From NCBI GenBank assembly GCA_019828545.1, contig JACVRA010000280.1:62001-126000 (forward strand): DNA of 64,000 nucleotides, written 5' to 3'. Below, in pieces: positions 53,017 through 64,000 of this stretch (its first letter is position 1; the number at the start of each line of letters is the position of its first letter). The position numbers were made by a program, and so were the translations under genes. The stretch is from Paracamarosporium sp. OC-R06-R3 (taxonomy: Eukaryota; Ascomycota; Dothideomycetes; Pleosporales; Didymosphaeriaceae). The notes beneath the pieces were generated by a model. That model was not told the origin of the DNA. It worked only from the letters and a program-made list of their open reading frames with translations, and made no database searches.

Positions 53017-56000
53017 ATGTCAGCTGCCCCTGCAAGCTCCGGGTCATCCAGAGGCGAGAGCTCGTGGAAAAGGGCTTATGATCTCTTGAGTCCGGGTTTA
53101 AAGACGACACTCAGCGCCGCTAATACCCACAAACTCGACATTCTTGGTGAGGTACTTACGAAAGTCGAACATGCCAGGCAGGCTTGTATCCGCAAACAAT
53201 GGCGAGTGAAAGTCCCTGGTGGTACAACCATTGTCCTACGTGACGTGGTGGAAAAGATGGCTAGGTGGATCAGCCGGTACAGAGAAGTCGGAACGATTGC
53301 TGTGCAATACGATCCGGTTCATGCCGCTCTTCCGTGGGCGGGATTCTGGTTTTTGTTGGACATCATTCTTGGGGACATCCAGGATTTTGCCTCTCTCGTC
53401 CTGAATCTGGAGTCAATAGCATTCTTGCTTTCACGCTGCGCTGTTTACGAGAATTTGTATCTTGCCAGCCTCGCTGGAAGCCTTGGCCCGCTCCAGGAGG
53501 CACTTATCCACCTTTACGCCGAAACCCTTACTTTCCTTGCCACGAGCATTAAAGCCTTCGAGAAAAGCACCACAGGTACATACGGATATCTGATTTTCAT
53601 TATGAGATTGTGTGCTGATGATCTATAGGTCGTATCCTCCGCAATGCAGTGGCCACATGTGGCGCGCCCGATAGGTTGAAAGCTATTCAGGCAAAGGAAG
53701 AAGACCTGCGAAAATGGACAGCGCTGGCCGACGCCCAAAATGCACAGCAGTTCACAAAATCGGCCGCAGATACGCTACGCGATGTGGATTTTCGCGTTCG
53801 TAGGTTAATGGACAAAGCAACAGCTGAAGATAGAGTTGTGGAAGAGCAAAAGATGGATGCAGTGATGCAATGGATATCCAGCGCTCCCTTTACAAAGCAC
53901 CACGACGAAAAAAAACTTGAGCGCATGCCAGGATTCGATTGCTGGTTACTTCGCAACACCGCGTTCGAGAGTTGGCTTAGCGAGAGCTCATCATCTATGT
54001 TCTTATTACAAGGTATCGCAGGGTGTGGCAAGTCAATGATTTTTTCGGCGGTTGTCGATCATTTCACTGTCCAGCCGCTATCAGGTCTTGCGTTGGCACC
54101 GTGCGCATTTTTCTATTGTGGCGGATCTGCTTTCGAACCTGAACGGAGATCATCCGCAAGCATTCTTCGAAGTCTTGTTCGGCAGATGGCTATTACCATA
54201 CATACTTCGTCAGTGTTTCAGCCTGTCCTTGATGCCTACGAGGCGGCAGTTACTACAGCAAAGAAATGGAGGGCTGAGCCTACTCAGCTGAGCAACGATA
54301 AGTGCGTTTCCCTAATCGTTGAGATGCTCGCAACAAATCCGGCATATATCGCAATCGATGCTCTAGACGAAGTGGATGTTGAGGAACGTGCCACTCTAAT
54401 TCAGGCCCTCCAATCCGTGTTGACTCAGGCGACCAACGTGGTGAAGATCTTCGTGACTAGCCGCTACAATGCGCACGTGGAGGCTTTGTTTCCATCAGTC
54501 ACTGGCGTGAAGATTTCTGTGGCTCATAATGCCAATGACATCATAAATTTCGTTGAGAATCAACTGAGACAGGCCACAGAGCGGAAGCTCTTGCTGAATG
54601 GTTCCTCTTCAACTGAACTAATCAGTCGCTTGTCAAAGACTCTTGTAGATGGAGCTGGTGAGATGTAAGTGACCCCCGCTTCTCTCCTCCCGAAGTCGCA
54701 CCCTTGCTGAATTTCTCTATCGAGGTTCCTATGGGCAAAGTTGCAGATTGATGCACTTTGCAAGAAAACGACCGAAAAAGACATCCTCGATGCTCTGGAT
54801 GCAGGTTTAGCATCTGGCCTTGATGAGATTTACGGGTCGAAAATTTCCGAAATCCTCAGTGCGGGTAAACATGCAAATCGGATTGTGAAGATCTGTTTCG
54901 CAACATTACTTTTTGCAAGAGAGCCACTGCATCGCTCTGCCTGGCATCAGATGTTGAGCTCCGAACCGGGTCTAGAGGACATCTCGCCGACTCTCGATTA
55001 CACAGCCATCTGCGGTAATCTCATAGTCTGGGATGCGAGTATTGAGACGTTTCGGTTTTGCCACGCTTCAGCGCAAGATTTTGTGCGCCAGCAAAATACC
55101 TTCTCGCCCCCCTCGGCACAAAGTTTACTCGCGGAGATCTGTCTCCGAAAATGTTTACTTGGCCCATCCGACCTTTTCAAAGCAGAAAACCTATCGCCTA
55201 TCACGCAATTTTATCAGTACGCGGCTCTCCACTGGTCGACTCATGTTCAAAACCTCGAAAGGCTACATGTAGAGATGCACCATGTGGACGAGAAGCTCTG
55301 GCATTTCGTTTTCATTGAGGATTCTTGCGAAGTCAGTCCTTCATTCGTACTTTGGCTTGACTGCATTCGTCAATTTGTGGAGGGGTTACCTCCATACCAC
55401 ATTGTGGCCTATGACTTTGCTCCGATTCAGAGTCTCAGCATGTCTCCAATTTTCACAGCCTGCGCCCTTGGCTTAACAAACCTGCTCGGAAATATCTTGA
55501 AGAAGGGTGGTAATGTAGACCTTGAGCAGCGCAGCGACACAGGGCATACGCCCTTGTACCTTGCCTGCGCTCATGGTCATGCAGAAGTTGTACTTCTTCT
55601 CTTGAAATACGGTGCCGACGCGGCCAATCAATGCGGAAGCTTTGGTAGCCCTCTACATGTTGCATGTTTCAATGGCTGGCAGACAGTCGTAGAAAGGCTG
55701 CTTGACCAGGGTGTATCAGATCGTCCGAGCACCGCATTCCAAAGCGCTTTTGAGGCTGCATGTAGTGGTGGACGCGAATCGGTTGCACGGTATCTGGTCG
55801 AAAACGGATCCTTAATCCGGAACGAAAAAAATCTCGAGGAATTTCTACGGCTAGCGATCGAAGCTGGGTTTGCAAGCCTCTCTGGATGGCTTAGTCTTCC
55901 GGGCACAACGACCAAGTATATCGGCAGAGACCAAATTGCTGCTAGCCAGCAAGATTCACTAATTAATAGCGCCATCCAGCGAGGCAATATTCAAGTGTTG

Positions 56001-59000
56001 CAAGGACTTCTGCGTAGCAGACCCGGATTGAAACTTCTCCTGCCAGTAGATGCAATAGCTAAAGCTGCGCAGACTGGCCACGCGCACATGGTGACTTTCT
56101 TGCACCAGCAAGGATTAGATCCCGACGTAAAGGGGCCTTTCGGTTCCCCATTGCGATGTGCTTGCGCATCCGGGAACGTGCGGGTACTTCAAGAGCTTTT
56201 AAGCGTGGGCGTCGCTACAAAGACATCAGAAGTGTCCAATGACGCACTCCAAGTTGCCGCACAGAACGGTCATGTGAATATCATTAAAGTACTTCTGGAA
56301 GAAGGAGTTGATATCAATTCACCGACGAAGCCATTCGGAAACAGTTTGCAGGCAGCATGCTTTCGTGGACACAAGACCACTGTGGAGTTCCTCCTGGACC
56401 ACGGTGCAGACATGTATCAAAAGGGCGATCATGGCGATGCTCTGCAGGCAGCTACCACAGCCGGCCATGTCGATATTGCATCGTATCTTCTTGAAAAGGG
56501 ATATGTGGCAAGAACTGCGTTACCAGCTGCTGCACGAGGCGATGATAAGACGCAACAGCGTCGTGATCGGCGACAGAGATCTTCGCAGCTTGTAGGCGAC
56601 GTAGGCCAAACCAACGAACATGTGGCAATCCCTACAACTCATGATAGTTCATCATCAGATAGCTCAGCATCGGATGATGGAGTTGAAGGTGTGACAGAAG
56701 CCTCTCAAACGCCTGAGATACCTCAACAGCTATTTTACCTGGCCGCGTACCTTGGAAACCTGCCTATTCTCCGCCAACGCCTACTACAATGGGTACCAGG
56801 CATGGGAGCTAGCGTAGAAATAGCTGGGTGTATTGAAGCCGCCGCATCCTCTGGTCAGGTGAAAGCACTGAGGCTGCTGATGTTGGAAGGGCTCAAGTTT
56901 GTCAACCTCAGCCAATTTGATATCGTATCCATACTCTCTTTGACCATAAAGAGCGGCAGATTTGAGGCTTTTATCTTCGTTTTAGGCTGGTACTTCGAAC
57001 GTGGCGACGAGAAAAGGTTTGATTGGAACAAGATACTCAGCACGGCTGCCGGAGCGAAAGAACCGAAGTTCATGGTTTCGCTATTGGAAAGCATACCAGA
57101 CTCATCTTTTCTAAATGCAATTCTAGCTACTCTTCCCATCGCAATCCAACACGAAGAGTCGGGTGTGGCCACATCACTCTGGAACTTTTTGCGCCAGCGC
57201 CCTCTATCGCTCGTCGACTTGGAGCGTCCATACGCCATTCAGCGGGTTCGATTTATGCAACCTTACGTCAATACGTCCAATGACGTCGGTAGGAAGCGGG
57301 CAGAGCTCCAGCTCCAGAGGTTGATAATTGTATCCCTCGAACAGTCTGACCTAGAATTGCGCCATGAGCTGCTAGAACTTGCCGTTCGTGTCCGCTTCGA
57401 TGCTGATTTTTTCTTTGTCATAGTCATGCAAACTTGTCAACGTGGTTTAGTGTCATTCATGGATACTCTCATGTATCTTCAGAAGAGCCTAGTATTCCAG
57501 CCAATCCATGTTCACAAACTTCTATCCATGGCCATATTTTCCGGTCATCACAAGATCGTTCAAGGCATCATCGAAGAAGTCCTGGAAGAGATCTGCTTTG
57601 ATGACCTGGCCTCTTACCTAAGCGATAGTCTGGTGTCTGCAGCATGTCGTGGACATTATAAAGTTATCAAATACCTCCTCAGCTCTGATAAGTTTCGCGA
57701 CTTTATCCTGGAATCTGGTAGTGGATCACTATTGAGTAGCATGTTGGCTGTAGCTGCCGAGGCTGGTCACCTTCGTCTTGTGCGCTTATGCTACGAAGAA
57801 GGAGCGGACATTAATATGCATGTTCCTTCGATATCTCCTATGAGGTTACCGAAAGAGTATGCGCATACATTGCTTGGTGGCAAACAGGAGAGACCTGCGG
57901 AACTTGTTCAACAAGAAGCGTCGCACTACCGCGACTCGCAGCCATCAGGGTTGCGCATGTCGGCCAGGGGCTTTGCGCAAGCGGTATCTGAGCATGCGAC
58001 TTTGACTCCGCTACAAGCTGCTTTGCGTGGCTATGATCGCCTTCGCAAGCGGGCAGAAGGTCATCCCCGAGTACCGTATCACCACCTCGCCGGCCTGACA
58101 AAAGCCGAAGAGCGACAAAATCTGATAGTATCCGAGCTGTTACAGCAAGGCGCTGATCCTAGCGATCACGGGAGCGATTGTAGAACGCCGCTACAGCTCG
58201 CGGCTGCCTACGCTGGAGATGACGTGGTTCAGCTTCTCCTCGAGAACGATGCTGGCGTTGACGACTTTGAAGGAGGCGAGTACGGAAGCCTGATTGCAAT
58301 AGCAGCGGCTAGGCAAGATGAAATGGCTTTCCGTGTCATAGCACGTCTTGTAACAGCTCGCTCAAGCATCTCTGGCAGGGACACAAAAACGCTCGTCCAT
58401 GATATTGTACGTTCTCTAGAGTCTTATATATCGCCGTGGGGGAAACATGAACGCAATTTTCTGTTCCCCAGGGATCATATACAGAAACAGCCACTTTCTC
58501 TAAAGCTGGCTAAAACGATCATGAACGGAGGCATACTATCCGTTCTCCGAAAGCTGTTCGAGTACATGCCCGATATCGACATCAGCGTCAAACCTAAGCC
58601 AGTGCTTATGACTGTTGCTGAACATCATGCGATCGATGTCAGTAGCGTGTTTGCACACACACTGAAAGTCGCTGCTGCTGCAGGCAATCTAGCGACTGTA
58701 CAGTTACTCATCAAACACAAGGTCTCACTAGATGCTCAATTTGGCGCTGACAGTGCTCTGGATGGGGCTGCGCGCTCAAATCAGATTCCCGTTCTGAAAG
58801 CTCTGTTGAAGGCGGGAGCGAAGCCGACAGTTAAAGGAGCTATTGAAAGTGGCAGTGTGAACGCTTTGAAATTGATAATTGACAAGATTGGCGTTGCTAA
58901 CGAGGACGACCGTGCTCTTGAACAAGCTGTACAGATAGGCACCGTCGGAATCGTTCAAGCGATCCTAGAACGACCCAGAAGCCCGACCGAAATATCTAAC

Positions 59001-61739
59001 GCGTTGTTCTACGCCTGTGATAACGGTAATTTGATTCTGGTCGATGTACTTCTACAGGCCGGGGCATCGGTTAATCATCTGGTCGAGCCTAATGTATATC
59101 CGAGACGTCAATGGTCACCCTTATTCATAGCTGTCAAGCGGGGACACGAACGTATAGTCAGAAAGCTACTGGAGAATGGCGCAGACCCCAACTTGAAAAA
59201 TGACGATGACCTCGCATTCCCATTGATAGCAGCTACTCACGAAGGGTGTCTTGAAATTGTTCAGCTGCTTCTCCAGCATGGTGCAGACGCAAATTGTGAA
59301 ATACCGAAACAATCGAACGCCGACCAGCGCTGGGTGAGCTCTACCGCCCAATCGCGGACTATAAACGACGACAACCCAGAAACCACGTCTCACAGCTTCA
59401 ATCAACATGTGGACGATGAAGATGAGGAATGGGAAGACGAGAGCGACGAATCTGTAGGTGAGGATGATTCGCATACCTTTCGACGAGACTCGTTTCGCGC
59501 AAAGCTCTCGGACGTCGTGGAATTGTTGGGTTTATTTGTCCCTTCTCATCGTCTCTCTATGACCGAGGGAACTTTGTCAACTCCTCTGCAACTGGCATGC
59601 GAAGATGGTTTCTCTGAGATAGCTAGAGAACTGATTGCACATGGCGCTTTAGTCATCAGCAAGGCCACCTCGGGACCCGCAAATGTCTTTTTTGGCTGTT
59701 TTGATGGCGAATGGTCAACCTCCAAGAAAGAGATATTACAGATGTTGTGCGACCATGCTCTGAATACACCTCAGTGGGATACGATCGGGTGCGCCTCATT
59801 TGCACAAGCTGCAATCAAGAAATACACGGACGGCTTTGAATATCTGGCAAGCTACTTCCCTCCAAGTGAGATGTTGCTGTCTTTCGCTTGCATGTGTGGC
59901 TCGAGGAGTACAGTCCGAACTTGTGTAGAACATGGAATTGGAATTGACACTCTGTTGCCCCATGGTCTTCCGCCGCTTCATCTTGCGGCTTTATTTCTGC
60001 AGGAAGATCTAGTCTCTGTCCTGCTCAAGGATGGAGCGGACCCTAGCCTCCTCGATGCTCTTGGACAAACACCACTCACCTGTGCCATTTTGGGCTTTCA
60101 GAAGCTGCTCCAAATCAGCGAAGATGAAGTGGAGGATCAAATCCCTTTGCATATTGTCTCTTTTGAGCGAGTTATCCAGATGCTTCTAGACAATGGCACT
60201 GATGTCGATGGTGGCAGTAGTACTGAAAACAAAGCCCTTCACCTAGCATGTTTTGTAGGCCACATGCCTGTAGCTCGGTCGCTCATCGAGAAATCTAAGG
60301 AGATCGATCAGTGGGCAGGGGACCACGGAACGCCCCTTTTCGCTGCTCTAGACGGAGATTGGCCAGATGTTGTCGAGATCCTGCTCGATTATGGCGCCGA
60401 TGTTAATCAGACACGAGAGCTCGACTCGAGCGATACGCGAGGTCGCTTCAAATACCTTCACAGGAATATTGAAGACCCACGTCAGGGAACAATCACGCAA
60501 AGTGCTATCGAGGCCGCTCTTGGGAAAACATCGCCCTTACTTCTCCAAACTTTCTTGTCTCTCGCTCCAGACGTAGACGCCTCCGATGCGCTCATAACGG
60601 CATTAAATGCTAGTTTTAGGAGACCGTCATCGTTGCCGCCATATAGAGGTCAATCAGGTCGTTCTCCCTCGGAGAAGTCAGACTTCGAATTAATCTTGAA
60701 CACTCGAAAGGACTTGTATGTGTCCGAGAGAGTCATGGAATACCTATTGGAGCTTGGTAACAGTGTGCAACCTGAGCTGCTCAACTATGCACTTAGCCGC
60801 CGCGAACGTGGTATGAGTGCCCAATTAATCAGGCGTGTGAAGTCTCGTCTACGGAATCATCCCTATCCTTCTTATAAAACATGGACCCGCGCCGAATCGG
60901 AGGAGGACAGTGAGGATGGCGATGGCGATAGCGATCGAGGTTTAGAGCGTGCCTACGATCGGGGAAATGTGTCATTCACTCTGGACCACGGCAGCAGCGA
61001 TTTGGAAGCTGCAGCAATACGGGGCGACCTAATCGCAATGATAAGGCTGCTGAATAACATCGAAGATGCTGAAGTGGAGAACAGTGACATTGATCGCGCC
61101 CTTGTACTGGCTTCTGATGAAGGTCATGAGCCAGTAGTCAGGCTGTTGCTAGAAAAAGGCGCATCCGGATCTCGCAGTATCAACGGGCGAAACGCACTGA
61201 CCGCAGCGTCTTACGCCGGCTCTGTTTCGGTGCTGCGTGTTCTCCTAGGTACTTCCGGCATTCATCCCGAACTCACTGATCAATATGGTCGTACACCGTT
61301 GTGGTGGGCCGCAGCGGGTGGTAACGTCCAAACTATCAAGCTGTTGCTAAACCGATACAAAAGCAATCCATGCAAAGCTGATTGGCTTGATCGATCCCCA
61401 GCTCTGATAGCTGCTAAGAATGGTAATCATTCTGCAATGAATTTGCTCTTAAGCAGTATTCCCAACCTAACAACCTTCGAGTATGAAAGCACAATCGGGG
61501 CTTTTGCAATCAACGGTAGATGGCGATCGTTATTCTGCGATATCTGCACGGTACCAATCCGGGTATCACAATATCACTATCATTGCAATACCTGTGATGG
61601 AGGGGATTGGGACATATGCAAAGATTGTAAAGCAGGCGGGGCGTCATGTCATGAAACGTCACACATATTGGTTGAACGTATGATGAGAGACGGGGCATGG
61701 ATCGAAAACATTGGTAAGAGAGAGCTTTTCCAGGAGTAG
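53017..61739 (+). CDS. Giant NLR: N-terminal helical domain, NACHT, ankyrin array, ZZ finger
   Basis: Three exons (53017-53575, 53629-54664, 54725-61739) give 2869 residues. Residues about 15-185 are the helical domain often placed before fungal NACHT modules (VQYDPVHAALPWAGFWFLL). NACHT follows: P-loop GIAGCGKS at 315-322, Walker B AIDALDEVD near 427 and VTSR near 461. After a linker with FRFCHASAQDFV, ankyrin repeats start near 800 (HTPLYLACAHGHAEVVLLLLKYGAD) and run, with decayed units, to about 2780. Acidic linkers interrupt near 1170, 2090 and 2590. Residues about 2800-2845 form a ZZ zinc finger (CDIC, HCNTC, CKDC, H...). Such NLRs sense non-self through the repeats and signal through the N-terminus; ligand and output are unknown. 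Confidence 0.92.
61534..61668 (+). other. C-terminal ZZ-type zinc finger of the NLR
   Basis: The end of the NLR encodes CDIC, then YHYHCNTCDGGDWDICKDC and a C...H...H tail, matching the ZZ pattern CxxC-x(n)-CxxC-x(n)-CxxC plus Cys/His. It follows the last ankyrin unit directly. ZZ fingers bind protein partners or protein N-termini in other eukaryotes; a role in NLR signalling or recognition is inference. Confidence 0.85.
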
Positions 61740-62878
61740 TGGGGTGTATTCTACAGAGAGATCTGATGACATCAACACTAACATGCGCTGGTCGTGTATA
61801 AATTATCTCCATTTCTTACTTTGTATCCATATCCGTCTATGCGATCATGCTCACATTCACGCGAGCGTTTCCACGAGTTACGTTTGGGGAAGTAGCTTAT
61901 AGCTGAGGTCAAAATAGTATTAGTGCCTTTTAGAAAGTTTCGGTCATAACTCTAAAGCTCATGAAGCTTATCAAAACTTGGTACATGCTGATCTGTGAGA
62001 TCCATAATGTGACCAAGATCGTATTTTGTATTACGGATTGTGTCGGTGGTGATGGTGCTGCTTGCTCAAAACTGGAAGAACTCTGCTTGCCACTCCAATC
62101 CCAATGTTCTTTACTCCACGAAAAATTAATAGGAAAAGAATTGCGTGTTTGGATAAGAGTTTGATGATGAGAATGAGTCTACAGGTAGCAAGCGTTCGCT
62201 GGATAGGTTGTGAATCCAACAATGGTTGATTAAATGTGTAAATTGAGATTGAGGCCCTGAACGCTTCTAAGAAAAAATAGCCGATAAAGTCTACTGGTGC
62301 AGCCCCAGAAAATCAGTGTATGCTGCAATCAGCCCTAATGCCATGAGTTGAGCTTAGTGTGGATAATCCGATGCGTCACGAACGCTTCACGAACATATCG
62401 TTCTCTGTGGTTGCGTCTATGTGACACGCATTGGAACTCTTAAACTACCCACAAAGTGATTGGCCTACATAACCTCAACAATGATCCTGCTTTACTCTTC
62501 CGTTATTTTAGTATGATAATATTGACCTAAAAGGCTATTGTAAAGCTCTGAGACTTTGAGTTAGCAATTTGGACAAAATGGGTGCACCACACAGTCAAAT
62601 AAAAGTGGAAAGTAATGTACTATGCATGACATTCCGAAGTGCGAAACAAAAGAATGTCTAATAACCAAGAGGAGGAGCGCACTGCCACGTTACGTCCGTT
62701 CGCCCGACTAACGCTGCCTGCTTCTCTGACTTTCCGGGTTTTTTCCTAAACTCGTCGATGTTTGCTTGTCGTGATTCGATTACTTTGAACCCGCTATTTC
62801 CCTCTCGAATTATTTGATAGTCATACATTGTTGTGAATGCGACCTCTGATTACTTCCGGTACAGAAACGTTTTGAAGA
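61740..62878. other. Convergent AT-rich intergenic region
   Basis: The space downstream of the NLR, before the assembly gap. AT-rich, with no frame of note and no RNA structure I could support. It includes both 3' UTRs. Confidence 0.45.
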
Positions 62879-62907
62879 NNNNNNNNNNNNNNNNNNNNNN
62901 NNNNNNN
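62879..62907. other. Assembly gap (29 N)
   Basis: A run of N at 62879-62907 followed by a run of about 17 C (from about 62912) marks a sequencing or assembly break. The true distance between flanks is unknown, and base calls next to the poly-C run may be wrong. Confidence 0.97.
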
Positions 62908-62951
62908 AAAATCCCCCCCCCCCCCCCCCTCCCTACGAAAGTCATGATTCT

Positions 62952-64000
62952 TTACAAAAAAGCAGAATCTCCAAGTCCGAGAAATATATCATCCCACTCA
63001 ATCATGCCCACATCCACACCCTGGTCTAGGGATCTTACCAGAGAATTAAGGTCTGATCCTGACTCTAAGGCAGCGAAACCCCCTGCGCAGGTCATCTCGC
63101 CGCCAACATTAGAAGCTGCGAGTCCTGTCGACAACGTGCTATCCATAGGGCTCGGATACTGAGACGTCAACGCAATGCTACCACCAGGCATCGTCGATGC
63201 CACGGGCTCCTGCATTCGTTTCGGTGGCGCAATACCATGGTTTCGTAGGACCATGACAAGCGAGTCAAGAAATTTGGAGGCTATCTCAGATTCCGAGCGG
63301 GCGACTTCCAGCATGCTAAGCGCGTTGCAGATCTCCATCTTAGATTTCTCTTGGTCTGGTGTCGATGAAGGTCGAGATTGTTTGCGGTGGCAGTACTCCA
63401 TGAGGAGGATAGTGCAGGCGAGGAAGACAGTCATGCTGTAGAGTAAAGGTTTGTAGCGTGCGAAGCTCACGTCGAGTTGTAAACGTTGATATTCGGACTC
63501 GGTTTTGATAATAAGACGGGCAGATTCGATGCATATAATCCGCGATGTGGCATACTCTGGGTCTGTGAAGCCTCGACGGGCGTAGGGCAGGTGGAGTTTG
63601 CAGCGGGTGGCGTAGAAGAGGTTGCGGAAGTCGCTGCCTTGACGGACGATGATTTTGGCTCGTTCGTCGCTCAGCTTGTACCTACCCGCCACTTCGAATG
63701 GGATCATGGAGAAGAACGGAGGAATATCGTTTTGCAACAGTTGCAGCTCGGTGTCGATGTCCATGACGATATCGTAGCTTGGGCCATCTGCGAGAGCAGA
63801 CATCAGAGGCGCACGATCCACAATGCTACGTGCAATCTCATTCATCCGGATCCTTAGTACGAAGTATGTCATTGAAGTCGGCTCAGTCAACGGTCGGCCT
63901 ATTCGGGGCATACCATCAACAACGTCTTCGTCGTTCAAATGTAATGGCTTGTTCGTCATCATGTGTCGCTTGTGGCATTGATAGGTGCCGCGGGCTAAGC
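62952..64000 (-). CDS. Fungal Zn2Cys6-type transcription factor, C-terminal part
   Basis: The frame stays open to the last base of the window and stops at TAA 62954-62952, giving about 349 residues of a C-terminus. It resembles the middle-homology and C-terminal region of Zn2Cys6 activators: LHLNDEDVVDGMPRIGRPLTEPTSMTYFVLRIR, ERAKIIVRQG, LHLPYARRGFTDPEYATSRIICIESARLII, and YKPLLYSMTVFLACTILLMEYCHR. The last 90 residues are Ser/Gly-rich with acidic and hydrophobic patches (MIEWDDIFLGLGDSAFL), a likely activation domain. The DNA-binding zinc cluster would lie beyond the window, so the assignment rests on the C-terminal pattern only. The target is unknown. Confidence 0.8.
   Translation of the reverse strand, partial: LARGTYQCHKRHMMTNKPLHLNDEDVVDGMPRIGRPLTEPTSMTYFVLRIRMNEIARSIVDRAPLMSALADGPSYDIVMDIDTELQLLQNDIPPFFSMIPFEVAGRYKLSDERAKIIVRQGSDFRNLFYATRCKLHLPYARRGFTDPEYATSRIICIESARLIIKTESEYQRLQLDVSFARYKPLLYSMTVFLACTILLMEYCHRKQSRPSSTPDQEKSKMEICNALSMLEVARSESEIASKFLDSLVMVLRNHGIAPPKRMQEPVASTMPGGSIALTSQYPSPMDSTLSTGLAASNVGGEMTCAGGFAALESGSDLNSLVRSLDQGVDVGMIEWDDIFLGLGDSAFL

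Overview
The window looks like nuclear DNA of a filamentous ascomycete (Pezizomycotina; Dothideomycetes is a plausible guess, not shown). Genes are mostly split by 45-100 nt introns with GTRNGT donors, CTRAY-type branch sites and YAG acceptors. The gene content is typical of such fungi: a HET-domain gene, a UstYa/DUF3328 protein, a NACHT-ankyrin NLR, NmrA-like reductases, CBM18 chitin binders and a Zn2Cys6-regulator type C-terminus. All exon joins here were made by eye from reading frame and splice signals.

Region 1-15 kb is mainly core metabolism. It holds a partial unknown gene (-), a rhodanese/TrhO-like protein (+), a candidate Pol III RNA gene near 4.2-4.5 kb, six-exon mitochondrial malate dehydrogenase (+), an NmrA-like protein (-), carnitine acetyltransferase with both a mitochondrial presequence and a C-terminal AKL (+), and a secreted three-domain chitin-binding protein (+). 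Region 15-32 kb mixes accessory and core genes: a small secreted protein (-), a HET-domain gene with an in-frame TGA (+), a divergent NmrA-like/SDR pair, a second member of the small secreted family (-), a UstYa-like protein (-), a GNAT acetyltransferase (+), an LSH/DDM1-type SNF2 remodeler (+) and a flavin monooxygenase (-). Region 32-43 kb holds an unusual kinase (+), an EamA/DMT transporter (-), threonine aldolase (+), a fructosamine-3-kinase-like protein (+) and two fields of decayed repeats.

Region 43-64 kb is gene-poor, often AT-rich and more accessory. An NMNAT-like gene (-) has a tandemly duplicated internal exon. A divergent phosphatidylserine-synthase-like gene (+) needs a 12-nt microexon. 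A lipase-like gene is frameshifted, and a PaaK-like adenylate-forming enzyme (-) stands alone. A 2869-residue NLR (N-terminal helical domain, NACHT, long ankyrin array, C-terminal ZZ zinc finger) fills 53.0-61.7 kb. The window ends in a transcription-factor C-terminus (-) next to a 29-N gap with a poly-C run.

No CRISPR array, tRNA, rRNA or intact transposon was seen. The most original signals are the NMNAT exon duplication, the NLR with its ZZ finger, the 12-nt microexon, the two secreted paralogs sharing an intron position, and the unassigned Pol III-type transcription unit. No single gene cluster links all of these. The closest to a cluster is the NmrA/SDR/secreted/UstYa stretch at 20-25 kb.
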